Source of the DNA: Trebonia sp050013875
Lineage (GTDB): Bacteria; Actinomycetota; Actinomycetes; Streptosporangiales; Streptosporangiaceae
Length of the DNA stretch: 64,000 bases
NCBI GenBank assembly: GCA_050013875.1
Contig: JBEKEK010000017.1
Location: forward strand, 53,802 to 117,801
Reading direction: 5' to 3'
The notes beneath the pieces were generated by a model. It worked only from the letters and a program-made list of their open reading frames with translations, was not told where the DNA came from and searched no databases. The number at the start of each line of letters is the position of its first letter. The stretch's first letter is position 1. This document shows, one piece after another, positions 54,879-64,000 of this stretch. A program made the position numbers and the translations under genes.

Positions 54879-55642
54879 GCGGCGTGATCGCCATCCTTGG
54901 CTTCGGTGAGGCGGGGGCACTGATCGCCCATGACCTGGTGACGGCCGGCGCCACGGTCCGCGGTTTCGATCCGAAGGTGCCGCCGCCGGACGGCGTCGCT
55001 GTCGCGGGCAGTGACGCCGAGGCCGTCATCGGGGCTCGTCTCGTGCTCAGCCTCAACAGCGCGGCCGATGCCGTGGCGGCGCTCAGCGCATCCCTCGACG
55101 CGCTGGAGCCCGGGGCGGTGTGGGCCGACCTGAACACCGCGTCGCCCGCGGTCAAGCGGCGCCTGGCCGACATCGGGGCCGGCCGAGGCGTCCCGGTCAC
55201 CGACATCGCCATGATGGCGCCGGTCCCGGGCAACGGCCTGCGTGTCCCGATGCTGGCCAGTGGCGACGCCGAGTATGCCGCGGCCACCCTGCGCGGCTAC
55301 GGCGCCCGCATTGAGGTGCTCGACGGCCCGGCCGGCCTCGCCGCCACCCGCAAGCTGCTGCGCAGCGTGTTCTACAAGGGCATGTCCGCGTCCATCGTGG
55401 AAGCGCTCGAAGCGGCCGAGGCGGCCGGCCTCGCGGACTGGCTGCGCCCGCATATCGCCGAGGAACTGGCCGCGGCCGACGCCTCGACGGTGCAGCGGAT
55501 CGTCACCGGGACCAGCCGGCACGCCGTCCGCCGGGGCCATGAGATGGCGGCCGCCGCCGAGATGCTCACCGATCTGGGCGTCCGGCCGATCATGGCCAAC
55601 GCCAGCCGGGCACTCCACGAACGCCTGGCCGCCGAGGGATAA
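54875..55642 (+). CDS. NAD(P)-binding beta-hydroxyacid dehydrogenase-like protein (DUF1932 C-terminus)
   Basis: 255 residues. IAILGFGEAGALIAHDLVTA is the Rossmann GxGxxG. VWADLNTASPAVKRRLAD and DIAMMAPVPGN correspond to the substrate region. The C-terminal helical part (ATRKLLRSVFYKGMSASIVE) has the conserved Lys and resembles DUF1932. It belongs to the 6-phosphogluconate/3-hydroxyisobutyrate dehydrogenase superfamily; substrate unknown. The GTG overlaps the stop of the giant protein gene by four bases (GTGA), so the two are translated together. Confidence 0.85.
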   Translation: MSGVIAILGFGEAGALIAHDLVTAGATVRGFDPKVPPPDGVAVAGSDAEAVIGARLVLSLNSAADAVAALSASLDALEPGAVWADLNTASPAVKRRLADIGAGRGVPVTDIAMMAPVPGNGLRVPMLASGDAEYAAATLRGYGARIEVLDGPAGLAATRKLLRSVFYKGMSASIVEALEAAEAAGLADWLRPHIAEELAAADASTVQRIVTGTSRHAVRRGHEMAAAAEMLTDLGVRPIMANASRALHERLAAEG

Positions 55643-55650
55643 AAGCGAGA

Positions 55651-55745
55651 ACCATGCCGGTTAGCGGCGGCCGGACCCATCTTCGTGTGCCGTTGGGGGC
55701 TGCCGGCGACCCGGAGTGCACACGATGACGGAAAAGGTCCGAACA
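55651..55745 (+). repeat. 95-bp direct repeat, copy 1
   Basis: Identical over 95 bp to 56388-56482, 737 bp away. It contains nested inverted repeats: CGGACC (55672-55677) with GGTCCG (55736-55741), and TCGTGTGC (55683-55690) with GCACACGA (55718-55725). It begins with the last codons of the kinase gene (CAT GCC GGT TAG), which suggests a relic of a duplicated kinase 3' end. A 24-codon ORF (55654-55728) lies wholly inside it. Confidence 0.9.
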
Positions 55746-55835
55746 ACTTCGGTTGTCGGCTGCGCCGCTTCCGGTTGTGCCGCTTCCGGTTGTGCCGTTC
55801 CCGGCTGCCCCGCTTCCGGCTGTGCCGCTATCCGC
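55746..55835 (+). repeat. 15-nt tandem array between the repeat and the kinase gene
   Basis: About six degenerate 15-base units related to TGCCGCTTCCGGTTG, the two central ones nearly identical. No ribosome site or gene of its own. Confidence 0.7.
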
Positions 55836-55859
55836 TGGGCGGGCCTGACCCGCACCGGC

Positions 55860-55873
55860 TAGCCTGCTGATCC
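55860..55873 (+). promoter_or_regulatory. Leaderless-type -10 box for the P-loop kinase gene
   Basis: TAGCCT at 55860-55865, eight bases before GTG 55874. Confidence 0.5.
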
Positions 55874-56401
55874 GTGAGCGGTGTGCGTCGGCTGGTGTAC
55901 GTCTCTGGATCGCCGGGAGCGGGGAAGACGAGCCTCGCCGGGCCGCTCGCCGCCGAACTCGGCTACGCGCTGCTGACCAAGGACCTGATCAAGGAGACTT
56001 TGCACGACGCCCTCGGCGCACCCGAGCCCGACCTGGCGTGGTCGCGCAAGCTCGGCGGTGCGGCGATGGAACTCCTGTGGACACTGGCCGTGCGCTCGGC
56101 CGACGTCCTGATCGAGGCGAACTTCCGCCCGCACAGCGACTACGAGCGGTCCAGGCTGAGCGCCCTCGGCGGCCATCCGGTCGAGATCCACTGCGCCTGC
56201 CCGGCCGAACTCGCGGTTATCCGCTACAACACCCGTGCCCGCCACCCGGTCCACCACATGACCCACGCCTCGGCCGAGGCGCTGGCCGAATGGGATGTCC
56301 CCGTCGGCATCGGCACCCTGATCACCGTGGACACGGCCGGGCCAGTCGACGTCGCCGCGGTAGCGGCCCAGGTCCGTCACCAGCACGACCATGCCGGTTA
56401 G
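55874..56401 (+). CDS. Small P-loop kinase (AAA_33-like)
   Basis: 175 residues. Walker A VYVSGSPGAGKTSLAGPLA; TKDLIKETLHDALGAPEP carries the Asp/Lys of the DxxK-type kinase motif; VLIEANFRP is the Walker-B-like strand; VEIHCACPAELAVIRYNTRA is the lid region. This fits the small-molecule/zeta-like kinase class; substrate unknown. The last three codons and the stop lie inside the second 95-bp repeat. GTG start. Confidence 0.85.
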   Translation: MSGVRRLVYVSGSPGAGKTSLAGPLAAELGYALLTKDLIKETLHDALGAPEPDLAWSRKLGGAAMELLWTLAVRSADVLIEANFRPHSDYERSRLSALGGHPVEIHCACPAELAVIRYNTRARHPVHHMTHASAEALAEWDVPVGIGTLITVDTAGPVDVAAVAAQVRHQHDHAG

Positions 56402-56482
56402 CGGCGGCCGGACCCATCTTCGTGTGCCGTTGGGGGCTGCCGGCGACCCGGAGTGCACACGATGACGGAAAAGGTCCGAACA
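56388..56482 (+). repeat. 95-bp direct repeat, copy 2
   Basis: Exact copy of 55651-55745, here overlapping the end of the kinase gene (stop at 56399-56401) and running 81 bp beyond it. Confidence 0.9.
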
Positions 56483-56523
56483 GCACACGGTCATCACCAC
56501 GGCTCGCGGTTGACCATGCGAAG

Positions 56524-56539
56524 ACAAGATAACAGCAAG
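56524..56539. repeat. 16-base interspersed sequence, copy 2
   Basis: Exact match to 36479-36494, here followed directly by TAGCGCGCAGC and the 33-bp tandem repeat. Confidence 0.7.
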
Positions 56540-56547
56540 TAGCGCGC

Positions 56548-56613
56548 AGCGCCCGGCCTGGTCTTGGCGGCGCAGCGGGCAGCGCCCGGCCTGGTCTTGG
56601 CGGCGCAGCGGGC
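56548..56613 (+). repeat. 33-bp tandem repeat
   Basis: Two perfect copies of a 33-base unit starting AGCGCCCGGCCTGGTCTTGG (56548-56580 and 56581-56613), with a degenerate third copy from 56614. Confidence 0.85.
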
Positions 56614-56865
56614 AGCGCGCGGTCTGTTCTTGACCGTGAAGCACATGGACGTCTCCGTTCCCATCCGGCAGTCCTAGCCAATAGCGGGCCATGACGCTAC
56701 CGCGGGCGCCTGGGCCGGGCGATCGCGGGGAGAAGCGCCACTAACGCGAACCCGCGCGAAGTACCTTGATGTCGAGATACTGTAGGTTAAGCATCGGGGG
56801 ACACCACAGACGCATAACGGACGTATGAACGGCAAGCATGACTGAGCGAGGAGGCTCAACCAACG

Positions 56866-59577
<2,712 letters not shown>

Positions 59578-59598
59578 CGGCCCGGCAACAGCGCGGCA

Positions 59599-59660
59599 GC
59601 GGCCTAGTAGGCCGCGGAAAGCGCCCAGTAGTCCGCATAAAACGCCCCAGTTCACCACCC
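59599..59660 (+). terminator. Hairpin and 22-nt repeats after acnA
   Basis: GCGGCC-TAGTA-GGCCGC (59599-59615) is a 6-bp hairpin. It is the first of about three degenerate 22-base units, each containing AGT and CCGC (CCTAGTAGGCCGC, CCCAGTAGTCCGC, CCCCAGTTCACC), down to about 59660. Confidence 0.55.
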
Positions 59661-59698
59661 AAGGCGCGGCCGGGACGAAATAGCGTTATTGCTGCCAG

Positions 59699-59731
59699 AT
59701 GGGGGTGAGCTACCTATAGGCTCACCCCCAT
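59699..59731. promoter_or_regulatory. 12-bp inverted repeat spanning the promoter and start codon
   Basis: ATGGGGGTGAGC (59699-59710) and its exact complement GCTCACCCCCAT (59720-59731) are separated by nine bases. The right arm covers most of the -10 box and the first two bases of the ATG at 59730. Confidence 0.75.
59717..59729 (+). promoter_or_regulatory. Leaderless-type -10 box for the 574-residue protein gene
   Basis: TAGGCT at 59717-59722, seven bases before ATG 59730. The same hexamer and the next CAC occur before the paralog at 61465. Confidence 0.55.
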
Positions 59732-61454
59732 GTCGGCGAATTACGACGCGGAACTCTCCCAACTGGCCGCGGAGATTCTGCGCGAGGCGGTTCAGGTCTA
59801 CGGCCTGAGCGACCCGGGGCAATGGCTTGCCAACCCGGTGCTCGCCGCCTGGAACACGAACATGTTCGGCGGCCTCGCACCGACCACCTCGTTCGCGGCC
59901 GTGACCGGGTCATTCGCGGCCGCCACGGGGTCGTTCGCCCCGCTGACCGGGTCCATGCTGACGTCGGCCGAATCGCGACCGGCTCCCACCGGCGCGTTCA
60001 AAGCCTTCACGGGGGCGTTCAGGGCCATCGCGGACGCGCCACCGCCGCCGCCGCCGATCACCCTGAAACGGGTTTTCCGGCTGCCGAGCCGGCTGCCGGG
60101 GGTCCGGCTCCCCCCGGACGCGGAGCTCGCCGCGATGGCGCGGTCGTCACCGGCGATGGCGGGCCTCGATGCGCTGGCCCGCTGGCTGGGACGGGATGGC
60201 AGGCTGGTCAGCCAGACGGACGCGCTGCCGGCGGCCGACGCCGCCGACGCCGCCGGGCGGCTTGGCATCCGCCCGCAGTACCTGTCCTTCCTGTGGGAGT
60301 ACGCGCTCACCTCGGGCTGGTTCGAGCTCATCGACGCCGACGACCAGAAAAGGACCTGGGCGGTCATCGGCCGGACGGCCTGGCGCTGGACCGATGGCGA
60401 TGACCTCGGCGCGATGCGGGTGTGGGCCACGGTGTTCGCCACCGTGCTGGCCACCGCGCTTGACGTGGCGGCGGACGCGGACCTGAGCGCGGCCCGCAAG
60501 CTGACCTTCGACGGCCAGGGCCCGGCCCTGGCGGTGATGCTGTTCCTGGCCCGGCCGGACGGGCTGACCCAGACCCAGGTCGAGGACCTGGTGCGCGACA
60601 GCGCCATCGGTGAACGGCCGACGGCCCGCACCAGGCGGGCCTGGGACGCCTGGGTGCGCCAGCACGGCGACCCGGCCCACCTGCTCCTCGGCGAACTGGC
60701 CGCGATCCGCGCGGTCTACCCGCCGCGCCGGGCCGGCGATGGCATCATACTGACGCCGCTGGCCCTCTGGGCGCTGCGGGAGCAGTTCGCCCGCGACGAG
60801 ATCAGCGTCCCGCTGCTGGCCGAGCCGGGACCCCGGATGACGGCGGCGTCCCTGGTCGCGCTGTCCAGTTCGGTCAGCGAAGCGGAGTTCGAGACCGACC
60901 TTGCCGCCTGGATGCGCGGTCGCGACCCAGACCGCGCCGCGCGTGAGGTCCTCGCGTTCGCCGCCTTCGGCGGGCCCCAGGACCGGCTCGACGCGGTGCG
61001 CGTGGCCGGGCGGCTTGGGATGGTGGCGCTGCGGGCCTGGCGGGACGCCATGCAGCGGCCGGAGCTGCGCGGTTATGCGCGGATCGCGCTGGCCCAGCTC
61101 GCGGCGAATCCGGCCGCGGCCCGCCTCGGGCCGCTGCCTGAGCCCGCCCCGGATGACATGATCTGGCTGGCCACCGACTTCCTGGCGGTCGCGTCCGAGC
61201 CGGGCGGGCTGGACTCCGACGAGTTCGCGACGCTGTTGGCCAAGGTCATGCCGGAGAGCCAGCAGGGCTGGGTCATCGCCCTGATGGCGCGCAGCTCGAA
61301 CCCGGAAGTGGTGGCGTTCCTCGACCTGCTCAGCAATTACTATCCGGACCGGAAGGTGGCCAGGGACGCCCGCCGGGCGGCCCGCGCCGCCGGGAAAAAC
61401 CGGGACGCAGCGGCTAGGAACGTACGCGTCCCGGCTCGTGCCGCGGGCCGATAG
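59730..61454 (+). CDS. Unknown protein, neutral/basic member of a paralogous pair
   Basis: 574 residues, family not recognised. It starts with helix-rich sequence (YDAELSQLAAEILREAVQVY), then short TGSF/TGAF repeats (about residues 57-92) and a polyproline stretch (PPPPPP). A globular region follows, with blocks shared with the next gene: LDALARWLGRDGRLV, SFLWEYALTSGWFEL, FDGQGPALAVMLFLARPDGL, YARIALAQLAA, DDMIWLATDFLAVA and YYPDRKVARDARRAARAA. No catalytic motif, signal peptide or membrane helix. The WEYAL segment and predicted winged-helix-like parts may bind protein or nucleic acid. Its stop codon lies inside the paralog's -10 box. Confidence 0.75.
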   Translation: MSANYDAELSQLAAEILREAVQVYGLSDPGQWLANPVLAAWNTNMFGGLAPTTSFAAVTGSFAAATGSFAPLTGSMLTSAESRPAPTGAFKAFTGAFRAIADAPPPPPPITLKRVFRLPSRLPGVRLPPDAELAAMARSSPAMAGLDALARWLGRDGRLVSQTDALPAADAADAAGRLGIRPQYLSFLWEYALTSGWFELIDADDQKRTWAVIGRTAWRWTDGDDLGAMRVWATVFATVLATALDVAADADLSAARKLTFDGQGPALAVMLFLARPDGLTQTQVEDLVRDSAIGERPTARTRRAWDAWVRQHGDPAHLLLGELAAIRAVYPPRRAGDGIILTPLALWALREQFARDEISVPLLAEPGPRMTAASLVALSSSVSEAEFETDLAAWMRGRDPDRAAREVLAFAAFGGPQDRLDAVRVAGRLGMVALRAWRDAMQRPELRGYARIALAQLAANPAAARLGPLPEPAPDDMIWLATDFLAVASEPGGLDSDEFATLLAKVMPESQQGWVIALMARSSNPEVVAFLDLLSNYYPDRKVARDARRAARAAGKNRDAAARNVRVPARAAGR

Positions 61455-61464
61455 GCTCACAGGT
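61452..61464 (+). promoter_or_regulatory. Leaderless-type -10 box for the acidic paralog
   Basis: TAGGCT at 61452-61457, seven bases before ATG 61465; its first three bases are the stop codon of the upstream gene. Confidence 0.5.
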
Positions 61465-62937
61465 ATGGCCCACGACCACGACCACGTCCATCCGCAGGCG
61501 ATCGACGACGATGACTTCGAGTACGAGGACATCGACATCAAGGAGGCGCTCGGGCTGCCCGACGCGCTGCCGCCGATCCGCCTGCTGCCGCTGCCGGAGC
61601 TCGCGGCCCAGGCCCGCACGGCGCCGCTGGCGGGCCAGCTGGCCGCGCTCGCCACGTGGGTGGGCAAGGACGGCCGGGAAGTGGATGAGGACGGCGACCT
61701 GACCGAAGAGGACCAGGCCGCCGCCATCACCGCGCTCGGCATCACCGCGGCGGAGTTCGACTTCCTATGGGAGTACGCGCTCGGCGTGGAGTGGCTGCTC
61801 TTCGACCCCGAGGACGACGACCGGGTGCTGCCGGGCGAGACCGCCGACGACTGGGCCTCGGGTGACGACGAGTCGGTCTTCGCCGCCTGGTCCTCCACCC
61901 TGGCCGCCGTTCTCGGCGAGACGCTTGAGCTTTACGGTCCCGAGCCGGACTTCGACGCCGAGGCCGACGACGAGGACGAGAACGAGAACGACGGGGACGA
62001 CGAGTTCAACTTCTCTGGGCAGGGGATGGCGATCGCCATCCTGCTCTTCCTGGCCCGCCGGGAGGGGCTGACGGCCGAGGAGTTCGCCGAGGTGCTCTGG
62101 GAGAACGCCGCGGGCGGGGCCGGAGACGAGGCCGACGAGGAGACCCGCGAGGAGCTCGCCGAGGTGCGCGAGCGGTGGGAAGAGGAGTACGGCGACCCGG
62201 CCCGGCTGCTGCTCGACAAGCTGCATACCCTGCTCGCGGTCGACGAGACCGACGAGGCGATCCGGCTGACCCCGCTGGCGCTCGCCGCCCTGCACGAGCA
62301 GCTGGTCGAGGCCGGGGTGGAGATCCCGTTGCTGCCGCAGACCGCCGCCGAGCTGACCGGCGCCGAGCTGCTGGCGATGGCCGAGGGCATCAGCGACACC
62401 GAGTTCGAGGCAGAGGCGGCGGCCTGGTCGGCGGCCCGCGGTGCCGACGCCGCCGCCCGGGAATTGCTCGAGCTGGCGGCCGTGGGCGAGCCGGGGGAGC
62501 GGATGCTGGCGGTGGCCGCGGTCACCGCGATCGGCGCCCCGGCCGAGGCGGCCCTGCACGCCAGCCTTGAGGTGCCGCAGGTCCGCGGCTACGCCAAGGT
62601 CACGCTGCTGGCGCTGTCCGGCATCGACGGCATGACCGGCGGGTCGGCCGACGTACCGCCAGAGCTCGAGCTCGGCCCCGAGGACCTCGCCTGGCTGGCC
62701 ACCGACCTGCTCACGCTCGCCTGCGACGACGAGTACCCGGACCCGGACGACCTCGCGGTCAGCTTCCGCGAGGCCGTGCCGGTGGGCCAGGAGGTCGCGC
62801 TGTTCGACGCGATGGCCCGCAGCGCGCACCCGGACGCCGCTGACGTGCTCGATCACCTCGGCCAGTACCACCCGGACAAGCAGGTCGCCAAGGCGGCCAG
62901 GACCGCCGCCCACAAAGCCGCATCGCGCCAGCGGTAG
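61465..62937 (+). CDS. Unknown protein, very acidic member of a paralogous pair
   Basis: 490 residues. The N-terminus is His/Asp-rich (MAHDHDHVHPQAIDDDDFEY), possibly metal-binding. Blocks shared with the previous gene occur in the same order: LAALATWVGKDGREV, DFLWEYALGVEWLLF, FSGQGMAIAILLFLARREGL, YAKVTLLALSG, EDLAWLATDLLTLA and YHPDKQVAKAARTAAHKAA. An Asp/Glu run (about residues 168-182) and many acidic clusters give a strongly negative charge, the opposite of its partner. Start ATG 61465 is set by the -10 box and the compact His-rich start. Confidence 0.77.
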   Translation: MAHDHDHVHPQAIDDDDFEYEDIDIKEALGLPDALPPIRLLPLPELAAQARTAPLAGQLAALATWVGKDGREVDEDGDLTEEDQAAAITALGITAAEFDFLWEYALGVEWLLFDPEDDDRVLPGETADDWASGDDESVFAAWSSTLAAVLGETLELYGPEPDFDAEADDEDENENDGDDEFNFSGQGMAIAILLFLARREGLTAEEFAEVLWENAAGGAGDEADEETREELAEVRERWEEEYGDPARLLLDKLHTLLAVDETDEAIRLTPLALAALHEQLVEAGVEIPLLPQTAAELTGAELLAMAEGISDTEFEAEAAAWSAARGADAAARELLELAAVGEPGERMLAVAAVTAIGAPAEAALHASLEVPQVRGYAKVTLLALSGIDGMTGGSADVPPELELGPEDLAWLATDLLTLACDDEYPDPDDLAVSFREAVPVGQEVALFDAMARSAHPDAADVLDHLGQYHPDKQVAKAARTAAHKAASRQR

Positions 62938-63032
62938 CGCGGGTAACGTTACCGGCGGGGCGGGCGCGGGAACGACGGCCCCGCCTGCGGAAACCGCCGG
63001 AAAACTGAAGACTTAACGGGGAAGGCTCGCCC

Positions 63033-64000
63033 ATGACCGAGAGCACGGGGACCAGCGTGAGCGGCAATCTCGCCGCCATCAATCACGTTGTGGTGCTGAT
63101 GCTGGAGAACCGCTCGTTCGACCACATGCTCGGCTACCTCTACTCGGCGCAGGGCAACGTGTCCCCGTCGACCGGCCAGCCGTTCGAGGGCCTGACCGGG
63201 GCCGAGCGGAACCCGGACGGCAACGGCGGCACGGTCGGCGTCTACCAGATCACCCCGTCCACCCCCAACGCCTACTTCATGCCCGGCTCCGACCCGGGCG
63301 AGGGCTACAAGGCGACCAACAGCCAGCTCTGGGGATCGATCACCGCCCCCGCCACCGGCACCCCGGCCCCGATGACCGGTTTCGTCACCGACTACGCCTA
63401 CACGCTCGGCTGGCAGGCGAAAGACCCCAGCTACACGGTGCTGCCGGGCACCACCCCGAACATGATCATGGGCTGCTTCACCCCGGCGGCGCTGCCGGTG
63501 CTCTCCGCGCTGGCGACCGGGTACGCGGTGTGCGACCACTGGTTCGCCTCGGTGCCGACCGAGACGATGCCCAACCGCGCGTTCACCTGCGCCGCCACCA
63601 GCATGGGGCAGGTCGACGACAACACCAAGTCGTTCTCAGTCCCGTCGATCTTCGGCTCGCTCGGGGCCGCCGGGCAGACCTGGGGCATCTACGGCTACAC
63701 CAACCGTCCGCTGACCGCGGACGATTTCACCGACATCGCCAGCGCCGCCGGCGGCAGGATCGGCCTGTTCACCGACTTTAAGGCCGCCTGTGCGGCGGGC
63801 ACGCTGCCGGGCTACACGTTCCTCGAGCCGAGCTGGTCCACCACCGGCAACAGCCAGCACCCGAACTACAACGTCGCCCTCGGCGAGCAGCTCATCCACG
63901 ACGTCTACGAGGCGCTGCGGACCAGCCCGAACTGGCCGCAGACGCTGTTCGTGCTCACCTACGACGAGCACGGCGGCTGCTTCGACCACGTGCCGCCGCC
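63033..64000 (+). CDS. Phosphoesterase/phospholipase C family protein, partial
   Basis: 322 residues visible; the C-terminus lies beyond the window. HVVVLMLENRSFDHMLGYLY is the metal-binding N-terminal motif of the PF04185 phosphoesterase family (acid phosphatase, phospholipase C). CDHWFASVPTETMPNRAF and FVLTYDEHGGCFDHVPPP are further signatures. No signal peptide or Tat motif precedes the domain, although secreted members normally have one, so this form may be cytoplasmic. GGGGAAGG lies upstream of ATG 63033. Confidence 0.88.
   Translation, partial: MTESTGTSVSGNLAAINHVVVLMLENRSFDHMLGYLYSAQGNVSPSTGQPFEGLTGAERNPDGNGGTVGVYQITPSTPNAYFMPGSDPGEGYKATNSQLWGSITAPATGTPAPMTGFVTDYAYTLGWQAKDPSYTVLPGTTPNMIMGCFTPAALPVLSALATGYAVCDHWFASVPTETMPNRAFTCAATSMGQVDDNTKSFSVPSIFGSLGAAGQTWGIYGYTNRPLTADDFTDIASAAGGRIGLFTDFKAACAAGTLPGYTFLEPSWSTTGNSQHPNYNVALGEQLIHDVYEALRTSPNWPQTLFVLTYDEHGGCFDHVPP

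Larger units (their letters stand above)
56402..56865 (+). other. Upstream region of the aconitase gene
   Basis: 464 bp without a gene. It holds the end of the 95-bp repeat, the 16-base interspersed sequence (56524-56539), a 33-bp tandem repeat (56548-56613), and an AT-richer stretch near 56760-56830 that probably contains the promoter. GAGGAGG lies about 11 bases before ATG 56866. Confidence 0.5.

Noticed and set aside
55654..55728. 24-codon ORF inside the 95-bp repeat
   Set aside because: Present in both copies, but only because the copies are identical; there is no ribosome site and it overlaps the kinase end in copy 2.
55746..55835. Short coding gene in the 15-nt repeats (QPEAAQPEA-type peptide on the minus strand)
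   Set aside because: No ribosome site or promoter, and the peptide is only the translation of a tandem repeat.

Overview
The window is chromosomal DNA from a high-GC actinobacterium. Very GC-rich codon third positions, many GTG starts, F420-type enzymes, a DUF574-type methyltransferase, a CeoB/CeoC potassium pair, a GuaB1-type reductase and small actinobacterial families (DUF3093, DUF3710, DUF4193, DUF4235, DUF4232) all point this way. A lineage near Streptosporangiales/Streptomycetales is my guess; the sequence alone does not fix the genus. I see no prophage, insertion sequence or CRISPR array, so this is mostly housekeeping and accessory metabolism rather than a genomic island.

Layout. 1-2.6 kb: a membrane protein and a truncated secreted peptidoglycan hydrolase. 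3.0-3.6 kb: a Nudix hydrolase. 4.0-10.0 kb: a complete peptide/nickel-type ABC importer (lipoprotein, two permeases, a fused double ATPase) closed by a strong hairpin. 10.2-16.4 kb: YceI, two methyltransferases, tandem DUF4232 proteins, an MBL-fold hydrolase without a stop at its expected end, a deazaflavin oxidoreductase, a histone-like basic protein and DUF6457. 16.3-16.6 kb: tRNA-Pro(GGG) with an HNH-like gene fragment just downstream. 16.8-25.6 kb: monofunctional transglycosylase, GtrA protein, an ABC-2 exporter, a DUF2079 membrane protein and a large FAD/Fe-S dehydrogenase. 25.7-30.6 kb: YCII protein, lipoprotein, and a FabG plus two acyl-CoA dehydrogenases cluster. 31.7 kb: an ammonium transporter with a candidate GlnR site. 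33-36.4 kb: alpha/beta hydrolase, GuaB1 and a TetR regulator. 36.9-41.8 kb: lytic transglycosylase, MFS transporter, ferrochelatase and inositol phosphatase. 42-49 kb: DUF4193, DUF4235, DUF3093, AI-2E-family protein, dUTPase, DUF3710, CeoB/CeoC and a TrmA-like RNA methyltransferase. 49.2-49.9 kb: a GntR regulator facing a small unknown gene across a perfect 22-bp palindrome. 50-56.4 kb: LLM oxidoreductase, a 1,256-residue Gly/Pro/Gln/Tyr/Phe-rich disordered protein coupled to a dehydrogenase, and a P-loop kinase bracketed by a perfect 95-bp repeat. 56.9-64 kb: aconitase, two paralogous proteins of unknown family (one neutral/basic, one very acidic), and a truncated phosphoesterase.

Three themes cut across the window. 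First, at least fifteen genes have TANNNT 6-9 bases before the start codon and little or no Shine-Dalgarno sequence, which suggests leaderless transcripts. Second, short in-frame tandem duplications repeatedly enlarge linkers and surface loops. Third, degenerate ~22/43-nt intergenic repeats occur near gene ends, and a 16-base sequence is shared by two repeat zones 20 kb apart. The best candidates for something undescribed are the giant low-complexity protein locus (51.1-55.6 kb), the acidic/neutral paralog pair with its inverted-repeat promoter (59.7-62.9 kb), the 95-bp repeat around the kinase, and the GntR-palindrome module.
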